A DNA stretch of 64,000 bases, from contig NZ_JABETO010000010.1 in the NCBI RefSeq assembly GCF_013055795.1, positions 62,001-126,000 of the forward strand, written 5' to 3'. Position numbers and translations under genes: made by a program. This document shows positions 31,796 through 41,799 of this stretch, piece by piece. The stretch is from Streptomyces sp. I05A-00742. GTDB taxonomy: Bacteria > Actinomycetota > Actinomycetes > Streptomycetales > Streptomycetaceae. The notes under the pieces are model-generated. The model was not told the origin of the DNA. It worked only from the letters and a program-made list of their open reading frames with translations, and did not search any database. Each line of letters begins with the position of its first letter. Within the stretch, counting starts at the first letter, position 1.

Positions 31796-32791
31796 GTGCT
31801 GGACCTGTCCCGGATGCGCGCCCTGCACGCCGTGTCCGTGCACGGCTCGGTCAGCGCGGCGGCGATCGCCCTGGGCTACACGCCGTCCGCCGTGTCCCAG
31901 GCGATCACCAAGCTGGAGCGGGAGACCCGCACCCCCCTGCTGGAACGGCGCGGCCGGGGCGTGGCGCTCACCGACGCCGCCGTACGGCTCGCGGAGACCG
32001 CGCGGGAGCTGCTGGTGCTGGTCGAGCGGGCCGAGACCGAGCTCGACGAGCGCCGCGGGCTGCCCACCGGGCGGCTGACCATCGGCGCGTTCCCCACGGC
32101 CGCCCGGGACCTGCTCCCCGGCGTCCTGGCCCGGCTCGCCCGGGAGCACCCCACCGTGGACGCCCGGCTGTCGGAGATCGACCCGCACCTGTCGATGGGG
32201 CTGGTCGCCCAGGGGGCGATCGACCTGGCCGTGGCCCACGACTGGGACATCAACCCGCTGCCCGCGCCGGAGGGCATGGAACGGGTGACGCTGGGCGAGG
32301 ACCGGTGCGAGGTGCTCGTCCCCGAGGGCCATCCGCTGACCGGACGCGACGCGATCGCGGCGACGGACCTGGTGGACGAGCGCTGGATCTGCCAGCCGCC
32401 CGGCACGGTCTGCCACGACTGGCTGGTGCGGACCCTGCGCGAGACCGGCCACGAGCCGAACCTCGCGCACCAGGTGGCCGAGTACCAGACCCAACTGGCC
32501 CTGGTCGAGGCGGGGCTGGGCGTCGCCCTGATCCCCCGGCTGGGCCGCGGGCCGCTGCCGCCCGGCGTGGCGGTCCTGCGGCTCGAACCGGTGCCCGTAC
32601 GGCGGCTGTTCGCCTACTGGCGGATCGGCGCGGCGCGGCGGCCCGCGATCACCGAGACCGTGCGGCTGCTGCGGGCGGCGGCCAGGGAAGGCTGTGCGGC
32701 CGAGGAACCGGCGGACGGCGTCCTCCGTCCAAGGGCCGTGCCGTCGGCGAGTCCCCGCGGTGCGGTGCCGGGACCGTCGCACGCCGCGTAG
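31796..32791 (+). CDS. LysR-family regulator
   Basis: GTG at 31796 is preceded by GGAGGTGATC, an unusually full match to the anti-Shine-Dalgarno sequence, which decides the start; ATG at 31718 would translate the repeats. The 331-residue protein has an N-terminal winged helix (SRMRALHAVSVHGSVSAAAI, LGYTPSAVSQAITKLERETR) and the two-lobed effector domain (RLTIGAFPTAARDLLPGVLA, IDLAVAHDWDINPLP, VEAGLGVALIPRLGRG), then a disordered Ala/Arg-rich tail of about 30 residues. It is divergent from the EamA exporter and probably controls it and possibly LysE. The effector is unknown. Confidence 0.9.
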   Translation: MLDLSRMRALHAVSVHGSVSAAAIALGYTPSAVSQAITKLERETRTPLLERRGRGVALTDAAVRLAETARELLVLVERAETELDERRGLPTGRLTIGAFPTAARDLLPGVLARLAREHPTVDARLSEIDPHLSMGLVAQGAIDLAVAHDWDINPLPAPEGMERVTLGEDRCEVLVPEGHPLTGRDAIAATDLVDERWICQPPGTVCHDWLVRTLRETGHEPNLAHQVAEYQTQLALVEAGLGVALIPRLGRGPLPPGVAVLRLEPVPVRRLFAYWRIGAARRPAITETVRLLRAAAREGCAAEEPADGVLRPRAVPSASPRGAVPGPSHAA

Positions 32792-33001
32792 CCCGGCCTC
32801 CCTCTCCACCGTCCGCGGCCGTCGGCACGCCGCCGCCTGTGCGCGCCCTCCCGGGCACCGGCGGCGGCTCTCCGCCGCCCGGCCGGGGGCGTGCGGCACG
32901 GGACGCACACCCCGGGGAACACCCCGCGCTCCTGGCGCACGCCGGGCCCCTCCGGTAACTCTGGACGGAATCCGTGGGGTTGCGGACATCGAGGGGGTTC
33001 C

Positions 33002-33649
33002 ATGCGTCAACCGGCGCTGCGTGCGGCGCTGTTCGCGGTGGCCGTGCTCTCCGGGCCGCTCGCGCTCACCGCGTGTCACGCGCCGGACAGCCCGGATCCG
33101 GGGGCCGCGGGCCGGACCGGTACGGCCGGCGGCCGGGACGGGACCGCCGCCCCGGCCCGCCCGGTGACCGCCGCGCGGTTCCTCGGCCGGGGCTCCTGCG
33201 CGGACCGGGGGCCGGGCTACGACGAGGTGGACTGCGCGGGCGCCCGGGCCGCCGCCCGGGTCCTCGCCCGCTGGAACGGCCCGCAGGCGTCAGGACCCCG
33301 CTGCCCCTCCCTCACCGACTTCGTCCTGCACCTCTCCGCCGTCGACACCGGCAGCTCGGAGGAGGAGAGCGCGCCGGAGGGGTACGCCTGTATGCGCAAC
33401 CTGCGCCCGCCGCACCCCGGCGACCCGGGCCGGGGCGGCGGCCCGCTGACGGTCGTCGGCGACTGCGTCCGCACCACCGCGCGGCCGGGCGTGGTGAAGG
33501 AGACCGCCTGCGACGGCTCCCGGCCCGAGGCCCCGGAGTACGAGGTGACGCACGAGGCCGCCACCCGCGCCGGCTGCCCCGCCGGCACCGACCTCTACGT
33601 ACAGCTCGGCGGCGGGGCACCCGTCGGGTGCGCCCGCCGCCTCGGCTGA
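33002..33649 (+). CDS. Lipoprotein of unknown function
   Basis: ATG at 33002 follows GAGGGGG eight bases upstream. The 215-residue protein has a signal peptide (residues 1-24) with lipobox LTAC, then a Gly/Ala-rich linker of about 25 residues, and a mature domain with six or more cysteines (GRGSCADRGPGYDEVDCAGA, GPRCPSL, GYACMRN, VVGDCVRTTARPG, ETACDGSR, RAGCPAGTD). The paired cysteines suggest disulfides outside the cell. I do not recognise the family; short Cys-rich secreted proteins of this type are common in Streptomyces. It converges with the peptidase gene 19 bp downstream. Confidence 0.75.
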   Translation: MRQPALRAALFAVAVLSGPLALTACHAPDSPDPGAAGRTGTAGGRDGTAAPARPVTAARFLGRGSCADRGPGYDEVDCAGARAAARVLARWNGPQASGPRCPSLTDFVLHLSAVDTGSSEEESAPEGYACMRNLRPPHPGDPGRGGGPLTVVGDCVRTTARPGVVKETACDGSRPEAPEYEVTHEAATRAGCPAGTDLYVQLGGGAPVGCARRLG

Positions 33650-33668
33650 ACTCCGGTACTCCCGCGCC

Positions 33669-35099
33669 CTACGGACGCAGGGCGGTCTGCCGGTCGATCC
33701 TGGCGCGGTCGAGCTTCGCGTCGAACGTGGCCAGCGGCTTGGCCGCCTTCTCGTCCCGCTGGACGGCCTGCGGCGCCACACCGGCCCACTTCAGGACCTC
33801 GGCCGTGGCCTTGGCCCGCTCGTCGGCCACGAGCTGCGAGATATTCGAACCGTGGTTGCCGCCCGGCGCGTAGAAGCGGAAGTCGTGCCGCGCCGCGGCG
33901 CCCCGGCCCAGGCGGAACGGCTCACCGCTCCACGGGTCGTTCTGCCCGTAGACGAACAGCATGTTCCGGCTGTCCTCGCGCACCCAGCGGTCGACGTCCG
34001 CCATCGCGCCGTTCCGGAACGTCATGGGGATGTCCCGCGGCACGTACGAGCGCGGCTGGTTGATCCCGGGGTACCGCAACAGGCCCTTGAGGTGCGGGTT
34101 CCTCACCGTGGGGGCGCCCAGCTCGGTGCCCGCCTGGTAGTAGTACGGCGTGTACCGCTCCAGGCCCTGGTCGGTGTAGGCGTCGAAGCCCGAGATGTCG
34201 TCGACGAACTTGTACAGGTCGTCGGTGGACGCCTTGGTGGCGGGGACGGAGGCGCAGTCGCTCTGCAGGTGGTACTGCCAGAAGGACCAGACGAGGTCCA
34301 GCACGACGTTCTCGTACGCCTTGTCGGCGCTGCCGACGACCTTGAACGTCTTGCCGTTCTCCTTCGCCCACTTCTCGTACCGGGCCACGATCTCGTCGCG
34401 CCGGACCAGCGCCTCGCGCTGCACCGAGTTGAGCTGGGTGCGGCAGGCCTTGTCGCCGACGCCCGCGAAGAAGCGGTCGTAGGCCACGTCCTCCTTGTCG
34501 TTCACGTCGTTGGGCGCGACGTAGGCGACCGTGCCGTTCATGTCGTTCGGGTAGAAACGGCGGAAGTAGGTGGCCGTCATACCGCCCTTGCTGCCGCCCG
34601 TGGCCAGCCAGTTCTTGTTGTAGACGGGCTTGAGGGCCGCGAAGAGGCGGTGCTGGTCGCTCGCCGCCTGCCAGATGTCCAGCTTGGACCAGTCGGCGGG
34701 CTGCGGACGGGACGGGGTGAAGAAGCGGTACTCCATCGACACCTGGTTGCCGTCGACGATGCGCGTGGGCTCGCTGCGGCTGGGGTTGGTGGAGACGTTG
34801 TAGCCCGAGGTGAAGAAGACCGTGGGACGGTCGGTGTCCTTGTGCAGCAGGGTGAAACGCTGCTCGAAGGTGCCCTTCTTGGGATTCCGGTGGTCGACCG
34901 GCTGCCGGTACGTCATCACGAGGTAGCGGTAGCCCGCGTAGGGCTTCTCCTCGACGAACTTCATCCCGGGAATCCTCAGGATGCGGTCCTTGATGTCGGC
35001 CTGCGGGGCGGTGGTCGCCGCCCCTGCCGTGGCGCTGCCGGCGCCGATCGCTCCTATGAGCATCGTCGCCGCCAGCAGCGATCTGAGAGCCTTGCGCAT
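33669..35099 (-). CDS. Secreted peptidase, S37/PS-10 family
   Basis: The 476-residue protein has a signal peptide (MRKALRSLLAATMLIGAIGA followed by ATAGAATTA), so it should be exported. The mature part shows the alpha/beta-hydrolase-like peptidase features NWLATGGSKGGMTATYFRRF with the putative nucleophile Ser in GGSKGG at about residue 169, and a late GGNHGSNISQL with the catalytic histidine. The family is the prolyl tri/tetrapeptidyl aminopeptidases that Streptomyces secrete to release peptides from the N-terminus of proteins. It probably helps use extracellular protein. The gene lies convergent to the lipoprotein at 33002 with a short gap. Exact specificity is unknown. Confidence 0.88.
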   Translation of the reverse strand: MRKALRSLLAATMLIGAIGAGSATAGAATTAPQADIKDRILRIPGMKFVEEKPYAGYRYLVMTYRQPVDHRNPKKGTFEQRFTLLHKDTDRPTVFFTSGYNVSTNPSRSEPTRIVDGNQVSMEYRFFTPSRPQPADWSKLDIWQAASDQHRLFAALKPVYNKNWLATGGSKGGMTATYFRRFYPNDMNGTVAYVAPNDVNDKEDVAYDRFFAGVGDKACRTQLNSVQREALVRRDEIVARYEKWAKENGKTFKVVGSADKAYENVVLDLVWSFWQYHLQSDCASVPATKASTDDLYKFVDDISGFDAYTDQGLERYTPYYYQAGTELGAPTVRNPHLKGLLRYPGINQPRSYVPRDIPMTFRNGAMADVDRWVREDSRNMLFVYGQNDPWSGEPFRLGRGAAARHDFRFYAPGGNHGSNISQLVADERAKATAEVLKWAGVAPQAVQRDEKAAKPLATFDAKLDRARIDRQTALRP

Positions 35100-35254
35100 G
35101 CGCCCTCCCCTGGGTTCGCAAAGGTCGCCGCGAACCTACCGGGGGTGACATGCGTTGCGCCAGACCCTTTGTCCCCGCACTTCACATCACTTCACAGCCC
35201 GTGCCGCCTTGTCCGGGACGGCCCGCATTCGGCCGGTCCGCCCCGGGCCGGGGC

Positions 35255-35902
35255 TCAGCGGCCGGTCAACCGCCGCATGATCGCCATCAGTTCGTCGGGC
35301 GGCGCGATCCCGAACTCCTTGGTCTCGTGGTCGATCACGGTCAGCGAGGTGAGGACGCCGTCCCGCCACCAGTAGAGCCGGGGCGAGATATGGGTGTCGG
35401 GGTTGTCCTGGTACGCGCCGAGGCCGAACATGGCCAGCTCGTTGACGGCACTGACGACCGTGGCGTCCACGACCGGATGGAAGGCGAGGTTGTGCCGGCT
35501 CGGCACGGTCACCAGCACGCCCTCGGCCGGGGGCTCCTGACCGGTCGTCGCCCGGATCAGCTCCCCCAGTACCAGGACCTTGCTCGCCGCGTGGATCGAG
35601 CCGCCGCCGACGATGTGCAGGACCGTGCCGTCGGGCCGGTCCACCGTGTCGTGCTCCATGGGCAGCTCGACGAGGTTGGCGCGCGCCGCCGCCCACAGGG
35701 CCGCCGGGTCGCCGGCCTCCGCCACGCCCCCGTCGTCCAGGAGCAGCACCGCGTCGGGGGTGTCGAGGGCGATGCCCGCCAGCAGCCCCTCGGCCACCGG
35801 GCGGAGGTAGCCGAAGCGGTCGGCCACCTCGGCCGGGATGTGATCGTCGGGTATGAGGCGCAGGACGGGCATGTTCTGAGGGTTCGAGAGATCAGGTGTC
35901 AC
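35255..35902 (-). CDS. Conserved hypothetical protein, DUF1444-like
   Basis: The 215-residue soluble protein contains LRLIPDDHIPAEVADRFGYL, VEGLLAGIALDTPDAVLLLD, LLVTVPSRHNLAFHP and a C-terminal LTVIDHETKEFGIAPPDELM. The mix of strands and a conserved central R-H-N suggests the DUF1444 family by shape, but I am not certain. Start ATG at 35902 lies 15 bp after the ABC exporter's stop on the same strand, so the two may share a transcript. No membrane segment, no catalytic motif is clear. I do not assign a function. Confidence 0.6.
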   Translation of the reverse strand: MTPDLSNPQNMPVLRLIPDDHIPAEVADRFGYLRPVAEGLLAGIALDTPDAVLLLDDGGVAEAGDPAALWAAARANLVELPMEHDTVDRPDGTVLHIVGGGSIHAASKVLVLGELIRATTGQEPPAEGVLVTVPSRHNLAFHPVVDATVVSAVNELAMFGLGAYQDNPDTHISPRLYWWRDGVLTSLTVIDHETKEFGIAPPDELMAIMRRLTGR

Positions 35903-35917
35903 CCGGCCACCCTATGA

Positions 35918-38900
35918 TCAGAGCGCCGCCCCGAGCGGCTCCCCCTTGTCGCTCCCACCGGCTCCCCCGCCCACGAACGTCCGCCACAGCGCCGCGTACC
36001 GCCCGTCCAGGGCCAGCAGTTCCGTGTGCGTCCCGTCCTCCACGACGCGGCCCGCGTCGAGCACGACCACCCGGTCCGCCCGGGCCGCCGTGGTCAGCCG
36101 GTGCGCCACGACGAGCGTCGTCCGCCGGCCGGCCAGCCGGTCCGTGGCCTCGTTGACGAGGGCCTCGGTGGCGAGGTCGAGCGCCGCCGTGGCCTCGTCG
36201 AGCAGCAGGACGTCCGGGTCGACGAGCTCCGCGCGCGCCAGGGCGATCAACTGCCGCTGTCCCGCGGACAGATTGCGGCCGCGCTCGGTCACCGGGTGCA
36301 GATAGCCCCCGTCGAGCGTGGCGATCATGGCGTGCGCGCCCACCGCCCGCGCGGCCGCCTCGACCTCGGCGTCGCTCGCGTCCGGACGGCCGTACGCGAT
36401 GGCGTCGCGTACCGTGCCCGGGAAGAGGTACGGCTCCTGCGGGACCACGCCGAGCCGGTGCCGGTACTCGACCGGGTCCAGGGTGCGCAGGTCCCGCCCG
36501 TCCACCAGGACCGCGCCGCCGGTCGGGTCGTAGAACCGGGCGACCATCTTGACCAGCGTGGACTTGCCCGCGCCGGTCTCGCCGACGAAGGCGACCGTCT
36601 GCCCGGCCGGAATGGTCAGCCGGACCCCGGACAGGGCCTGCGCCCGGCCGCCGGCCGCACCCTCGGGGGCCTCGGCGCCCGCGATGCCCTTGGCGGCCTC
36701 GGCGTCCGCCCCGCCGTACCGGAAGTGCACGTCGTCGAAGACGATCTCGCCCCGCAGCGCGGGCACCGGGCGCGGGTCCGCCGCCACCGGGGTGGACGTC
36801 CGCTCGCGCAGCAGCGACTGGATCCGGCCGAGGGAGACCGCCGCCTGCTGGTAGCCGTCGAAGACCTGGGAGAGCTGCTGCACCGGGGCGAAGAACAGGT
36901 CGATGTAGAGCAGGTAGGCCACCAGCGCGCCGGCGGTGAGCGTGCCGTCGTCCACCCGGCCCGCGCCCACGATCAGCACGGCGGCCGCGGCCACCGACGA
37001 CAGCAGCTGGACGAACGGGAAGTACACGGATATCAGCCACTGGCCGCGCACCCGCGCCCGCCGGTAGTCGTCGCTCCGCTCGGCGAACCGGTCGGCGCCC
37101 GCCTCCTCGCGGCGGAACGCCTGCACGATCCGCAGCCCCGCCACGCTCTCCTGGAGGTCGGCGTTGACCAGGCCGACCCGCTCCCGGGCGAGCTCGTACG
37201 CCTTGACGCTCTGCCGCCGGAAGAAGAACGTCCCGACGACCAGCAGCGGCAGCGTCGCGAAGACCACCAGGGCCAGCTGGACGTCGATGACCAGCAGGGC
37301 CACGAGGATGCCGAGGAAGGTGAGGACCGAGACGAAGGCGGTGACCAGGCCCGTCTGGAGGAACGTCGACAGGGCGTCGACGTCGGTGGTCATCCGGGTC
37401 ATGATCTTGCCGGTGAGCTCGCGCTCGTAGTAGTCGAGCCCGAGCCGCTGGAGCTGGGCGAAGATCTTCAACCGGAGCGCGTAGAGGACGCGTTCACCGG
37501 TCCGCCCGGTCACCCGGGTCTCACCGATCTGGGCCGCCCACTGGACGACGACCACCAGCAGCGCCAGCCCGGACGCGGCCCACACCGCGCCGAGCGCCAG
37601 CCGCTCCACGCCCTGGTCGATGCCGTGCCGGATCAGGACGGGCAGCAGCAGCCCGGCGACCGCGTCGACGGCCACCAGCAGCAGGCTCACCGCGAGCGGC
37701 GCGCCGAAGCCGCGCAGCAACTGGCGCAGGCCGTAGGCCCGTTCGGGGCGGGCGGCCTGCTCCTCGTCGATCGCGGGGGTGTCGGTGGCGGGCGGCAGGG
37801 CGTCGACCTGTGCGAGGAGTTCGGGGGTGGCGGGCATCCCGGTGAGGGAGCCGTGCGGGTCGGCGGGCGCCTTGTCCGCGTCACGGACCCAGAGCGCGGG
37901 GGTGACACCATCCGCCTGCTCCGCCTCGTCCGCCACGGTGTCCACGGGCGGTTCCGTGGCACCCGCCGGATCCCTGGGCACCCCGCCCAGCTCGTCGGGG
38001 TCGGTCAGCAGCCGCCGGTAGAGCGCGGACCGCTCCTGGAGCTCGTCCGCCGTGCCGACGTCCGCCAGCCGGCCGCCGTCCAGCACGGCGATCCGGTCCG
38101 CGAGCCCCAGCGTGGAGGCCCGGTGGGCGATGAGGAGCGTCGTCCGGCCCGCCATGACCCCGCGCAGCGCCTCGTGGATCTCGTGCTCGACGCGGGCGTC
38201 GACCGCCGAGGTCGCGTCGTCGAGGAGCAGCAGCCGGGGATCGGCGAGGATCGCTCGGGCCAGGGCGATGCGCTGGCGCTGGCCGCCGGAGAGGGTGAGG
38301 CCCTGCTCGCCGACCTTGGTGTCGTACCCCTCGGGCAGCGCCGAGATGAAGCCGTCGGCCTGCGCGGCCCGCGCGGCGGTGCGCACCTGCTCGTCGGTCG
38401 CTCCCGGCATGCCGTAGGCGATGTTGTCACGGACGCTGTCGGAGAAGAGGAAGCTGTCCTCGGGCACCAGCCCGATCGCGGCCCGCAGCGAGGCATGGGT
38501 GAGGTCGCGGACGTCGTGCCCGCCGATCCGGACGGCGCCGGACGTCACGTCGTAGAAGCGCGGGAGCAGCAGCGACAGCGTCGACTTGCCGCTGCCCGAG
38601 GCGCCGACGACGGCGACCGTCTCGCCGGGCTCGATCCGCAGCGAGACCCCGTCGAGGACGGGCCGCTCGGGGTCGTAGCCGAAGGAGACGTCGTCGAACT
38701 CGACGGTCGCGGGGGCGTCGGCGGGCAGTTCGTGGGCGTCGGGGCGCTCGTCGATCACCGGCTCGGTGTCGATCAGTTCGAGGACCCGCTCGACGCCGGC
38801 GCGGGCCTGCTGCCCGACCGTGAGGATCATGGTGAGCATCCGGACCGGGCCGACGAGCTGCGCCAGGTAGGTGGAGAAGGCGACGAACGTGCCGAGGGTG

Positions 38901-39727
38901 ATCTGCCCGCGGGTGGCCATCCAGCCGCCCAGCGCCAGCATGGCCACCTGGCCGAGCGCGGGGACGGCCTGGAGCGCCGGGGTGTAGCGCGCGTTGAGGC
39001 GGACGGTGCGCAGCCGTCCCGCGAACAGCCTGCGGCTGACCTCGCGGAGCTTGCCGGCCTCCTGGGCCTCCTGCCCGAAGCCCTTGACGACCCGGACGCC
39101 GGTGACCGCCCCGTCCACGACCCCCGCGACGGCGGCGGCCTGCCCCTGGGCGTACCAGGTGGCGGGGAAGAGCTTGGTGCGGCTGCGGGAGGCGAGGAAC
39201 CAGAGGGCGGGGGCGACAGCGAGGGCGACGACGGTCAGCAGCGGGGAGAGGACCGCCATCACGACCAGGGATATCAGGAAGAGGAGGATGTTGCCGATCA
39301 TCATCGGCAGCATGAACAGCAGCCCCTGGATCAGCTGGAGGTCGCTGGTGGCGCGGCCCACCACCTGGCCGGTGGAGAGCTCGTCCTGCCGCTTGCCGTC
39401 GAGGCGCGCTATGGACGCGTACATCTCGGTCCGCAGGTCGTGCTGGACGTCGAGCGCGAGCCGGCCGCCGTAGTAGCGGCGGACGTAGGTGAGGCCGTAG
39501 ACGACGACCGCGGCGACGATCAGGAGGGTCGCCCAGGGGGCGAGCGGGCGGGCGTGACCACCGATGACGTCATCGATGATCACCTTGGGTATCAGCGGGA
39601 CGAGGGCCGTCACCGCCATGCCCCCGAGCGAGGACCCCAGGGCGAGCAGCACGGCCCGCCGGTACCGCCAGCAATAGCCCGTGAGCCGCCTGGCCCACCC
39701 CTGTCCGTCCGCTGCCTTCGCCGCCAC
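35918..39727 (-). CDS. Fused ABC exporter with one degenerate ATP site
   Basis: GTG at 39727 follows GGGAGGACC. The 1,269 residues form TMD1 (about 15-310), NBD1 (345-575), a Pro/Asp-rich linker (575-660), TMD2 (670-960) and NBD2 (995-1245). NBD1 has Walker A GASGSGKST at 375-383, signature LSGGQ at 479-483 and Walker B LLLLDD, with Asp504 in place of the catalytic Glu. NBD2 has Walker A GETGAGKST from 1049, signature LSAGQ at 1153-1157 and Walker B LLLDE with Glu1178. Both deviations belong to one composite site, the pattern of heterodimeric exporters such as BmrCD, here in one chain. It likely exports a drug or lipid. A 12-bp palindrome lies upstream at 39763-39774. Confidence 0.92.
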   Translation of the reverse strand: MAAKAADGQGWARRLTGYCWRYRRAVLLALGSSLGGMAVTALVPLIPKVIIDDVIGGHARPLAPWATLLIVAAVVVYGLTYVRRYYGGRLALDVQHDLRTEMYASIARLDGKRQDELSTGQVVGRATSDLQLIQGLLFMLPMMIGNILLFLISLVVMAVLSPLLTVVALAVAPALWFLASRSRTKLFPATWYAQGQAAAVAGVVDGAVTGVRVVKGFGQEAQEAGKLREVSRRLFAGRLRTVRLNARYTPALQAVPALGQVAMLALGGWMATRGQITLGTFVAFSTYLAQLVGPVRMLTMILTVGQQARAGVERVLELIDTEPVIDERPDAHELPADAPATVEFDDVSFGYDPERPVLDGVSLRIEPGETVAVVGASGSGKSTLSLLLPRFYDVTSGAVRIGGHDVRDLTHASLRAAIGLVPEDSFLFSDSVRDNIAYGMPGATDEQVRTAARAAQADGFISALPEGYDTKVGEQGLTLSGGQRQRIALARAILADPRLLLLDDATSAVDARVEHEIHEALRGVMAGRTTLLIAHRASTLGLADRIAVLDGGRLADVGTADELQERSALYRRLLTDPDELGGVPRDPAGATEPPVDTVADEAEQADGVTPALWVRDADKAPADPHGSLTGMPATPELLAQVDALPPATDTPAIDEEQAARPERAYGLRQLLRGFGAPLAVSLLLVAVDAVAGLLLPVLIRHGIDQGVERLALGAVWAASGLALLVVVVQWAAQIGETRVTGRTGERVLYALRLKIFAQLQRLGLDYYERELTGKIMTRMTTDVDALSTFLQTGLVTAFVSVLTFLGILVALLVIDVQLALVVFATLPLLVVGTFFFRRQSVKAYELARERVGLVNADLQESVAGLRIVQAFRREEAGADRFAERSDDYRRARVRGQWLISVYFPFVQLLSSVAAAAVLIVGAGRVDDGTLTAGALVAYLLYIDLFFAPVQQLSQVFDGYQQAAVSLGRIQSLLRERTSTPVAADPRPVPALRGEIVFDDVHFRYGGADAEAAKGIAGAEAPEGAAGGRAQALSGVRLTIPAGQTVAFVGETGAGKSTLVKMVARFYDPTGGAVLVDGRDLRTLDPVEYRHRLGVVPQEPYLFPGTVRDAIAYGRPDASDAEVEAAARAVGAHAMIATLDGGYLHPVTERGRNLSAGQRQLIALARAELVDPDVLLLDEATAALDLATEALVNEATDRLAGRRTTLVVAHRLTTAARADRVVVLDAGRVVEDGTHTELLALDGRYAALWRTFVGGGAGGSDKGEPLGAAL

Positions 39728-39762
39728 CCCGGTCCTCCCGCCTCATATGCCTACCGGAAGGA

Positions 39763-39774
39763 CCGAACGTTCGG
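39763..39774. promoter_or_regulatory. 12-bp palindrome upstream of the ABC exporter
   Basis: CCGAACGTTCGG is a perfect palindrome located 36 bp before the exporter's GTG start. It suits a TetR-type operator half-turn spacing, and no regulator gene is adjacent, so any repressor would be encoded elsewhere. The site is short and could be chance in this GC context. Confidence 0.4.
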
Positions 39775-39844
39775 AACGGCGGATTTCATCCCGCCGCAAC
39801 AAACGGGGGTGGGTCAGCCCTGGGACCGCGCCGCCGCGCTGTGC

Positions 39845-40822
39845 CTACTGACCCGACCTGGCGGCCGCGATCTGCCGCGACATGATCGTCGTCAGCTCGT
39901 ACGCGGTGTGGGAGGCGGCCACGGCCGTGATCTCGGCGTGGTCGTAGGCGGGGGCGACCTCGACGACGTCCGCGGAGACCAGGTTGCAGGAGGCGAGCCC
40001 GCGCAGGATCTCCAGGAGCTCGCGCGAGGTCATGCCGCCGGCCTCGGGGGTGCCGGTGCCGGGGGCGTGGGCCGGGTCGAGGCAGTCGATGTCGATCGAT
40101 ATGTAGAGCGGGCGGTCGCCGATGCGCTGGCGCAGCTGGTCGGCGACCTCGTCGGCGCCGCGGCGGTAGACGTCCGCGGAGGTGACGATGCCGAAGCCCA
40201 TCTTCTCGTCGTCGGTCAGGTCCTGCTTGCCGTACAGCGGGCCGCGGGTGCCGACGTGGGAGAGGGCGGAGGTGTCGAGGATGCCCTCCTCGACGGCCCG
40301 GCGGAACGGCGTGCCGTGGGTGTACTCGGCGCCGAAGTAGGTGTCCCAGGTGTCCAGGTGGGCGTCGAAGTGCAGCAGGGCGACCGGGCCGTGCTTCTTG
40401 GCGACCGAGCGGAGCAGCGGCAGCGCGATGGTGTGGTCGCCGCCCAGGGTCATCATGCGGGCGCCGGTGCCGAGGAGGTCGTCGGCCGCGGCCTCGATCG
40501 TCTCGACGGCCTCGTCGATGTTGAACGGGTTCGCGGCGATGTCCCCGGCGTCCGCGACCTGCGCGAGGGCGAAGGGCGACGCGTCCTGGGCCGGGTTGTA
40601 GGGGCGCAGCAGGCGGGAGGCCTCGCGGATGGCGTTGCCGCCGAAGCGGGCGCCGGGGCGGTAGGAGACGCCGGTGTCGAAGGGCACGCCGACGACGGCG
40701 ACGTCGGTGGTGCCGACCTCGTCGAGGCGGGGCAGCCGGGCGAAGGTCGCGGGGCCCGCGTAGCGCGGGATGCGGGACGAGTCGACGGGGCCGCGCGGTT
40801 CACGGGGGGCGTCGGTGGTCAT
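39845..40822 (-). CDS. speB: Agmatinase (ureohydrolase)
   Basis: ATG at 40822 gives 325 residues; longer frames are shadows. The manganese-binding set of the ureohydrolase family is complete: [26 protein letters not shown] and [20 protein letters not shown], with the substrate loop AYEL at the end. The family cleaves agmatine to putrescine and urea; guanidinobutyrase and guanidinopropionase are close relatives, so substrate is a family-level call. It is divergent from the phosphatase-like gene at 40967, which shares about 145 bp of promoter region. It ends 117 bp before the ABC exporter. Confidence 0.9.
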   Translation of the reverse strand: MTTDAPREPRGPVDSSRIPRYAGPATFARLPRLDEVGTTDVAVVGVPFDTGVSYRPGARFGGNAIREASRLLRPYNPAQDASPFALAQVADAGDIAANPFNIDEAVETIEAAADDLLGTGARMMTLGGDHTIALPLLRSVAKKHGPVALLHFDAHLDTWDTYFGAEYTHGTPFRRAVEEGILDTSALSHVGTRGPLYGKQDLTDDEKMGFGIVTSADVYRRGADEVADQLRQRIGDRPLYISIDIDCLDPAHAPGTGTPEAGGMTSRELLEILRGLASCNLVSADVVEVAPAYDHAEITAVAASHTAYELTTIMSRQIAAARSGQ

Positions 40823-40966
40823 GCGGGGAGCCTCTCGGATCGCTGCCTGGGACGTACCCGAGGGTAGGCAGGGGAGGGTGTTCCGCACATGTACGGAACT
40901 GTGCGTCCGGGCTCCTCTTATGGACATGCCGTCCATCGCGCGCCCGCCCTGGGGGAGAATGACCGC

Positions 40967-41767
40967 ATGCCCACGCCGCAGCGCATACCCAGCCGTGCCG
41001 AGCTCATCGACCATCTGGTCCGGACCCGGATCGCGGGGGCCGTCGCGACGCCCCGGCAGAACAGCCTGGACCACTACCGCAAACTCGCGCACGGCGACCG
41101 GCTGTACTGGCTGGGCGTGGAGCTGGGTGACCGCTGGCGGGACGAGCAGGACGTGCTGGCCGTGATGGCCGAGCGGTGCGGGGTCAGCGACGACCCCGGG
41201 CTGCGCACCGGGCAGGACTCCATCGACCCCGGCCTGACCGTGGCCGCGCTGGAGCGCGCGGCCGTCCTCCTGCGCAAGGCGGCGGACGCCCGGCAGCGGG
41301 TGCTGTTCGCCACCGGCCACCCCGGCGGCCTGCTCGACGTGCACCGGACGACGGCCGCGGCCCTGCGCGCCGTCGGCTGCGAGATCGTCTCGGTGCCGAG
41401 CGGGACCGGAGCGGACGAGGGCATGGTGTACCAGGTCGCGGACGTGGCCGTGTTCGAGCGCGGGGCCACGCTGTGGCACACCCACTCCCCCGCCCCGATG
41501 GCGGCGGTCCTGGACGGCCTGGCCCGGGAGGGCCGCCCGCTGCCCGACCTGGTGGTCGCCGACCACGGCTGGGCGGGGTGCGCGGCGCAGCGCGGTATCG
41601 ACACCGTCGGGTACGCGGACTGCAACGACCCGGCGCTGTTCCTGGCGGAGGCCGAGGGGCTGCTGCGGGTGGCGGTGCCGCTCGACGACCATGTCGTCGA
41701 CCCGCGGTTCTACGAGCCGATGACGGCGTACCTGCTGGAGGCGGCGGGGCTGCCGGCGGCGGGCTGA
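40967..41767 (+). CDS. Conserved actinobacterial protein annotated as phosphatase
   Basis: ATG at 40967 gives 266 residues. The sequence has [20 protein letters not shown], a block [20 protein letters not shown] that looks like a nucleotide or phosphate loop, [37 protein letters not shown] and [20 protein letters not shown]. Proteins of this type are commonly named phosphatase, but I cannot point to a catalytic motif that proves it. No signal peptide or membrane segment is present. It is divergent from speB and converges with the small membrane gene at 41800; a stem overlapping its stop codon ends transcription. Confidence 0.7.
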   Translation: MPTPQRIPSRAELIDHLVRTRIAGAVATPRQNSLDHYRKLAHGDRLYWLGVELGDRWRDEQDVLAVMAERCGVSDDPGLRTGQDSIDPGLTVAALERAAVLLRKAADARQRVLFATGHPGGLLDVHRTTAAALRAVGCEIVSVPSGTGADEGMVYQVADVAVFERGATLWHTHSPAPMAAVLDGLAREGRPLPDLVVADHGWAGCAAQRGIDTVGYADCNDPALFLAEAEGLLRVAVPLDDHVVDPRFYEPMTAYLLEAAGLPAAG

Positions 41768-41778
41768 GCCGCCGGCAG
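41750..41778. terminator. Hairpin overlapping the stop at 41765-41767
   Basis: CTGCCGGCGGC at 41750-41760 pairs perfectly with GCCGCCGGCAG at 41768-41778, with the TGA of the phosphatase-like gene in the 7-nt loop. It lies between two convergent genes and can act on both. Confidence 0.7.
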
Positions 41779-41799
41779 GCCCCGGTCCAAGGCGGTGGC

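Noticed and set aside
36026-40867. 1,613-codon plus-strand frame opposite the ABC exporter and speB
   Set aside because: It is an antisense shadow without domain or codon bias; the minus-strand genes have complete motifs.
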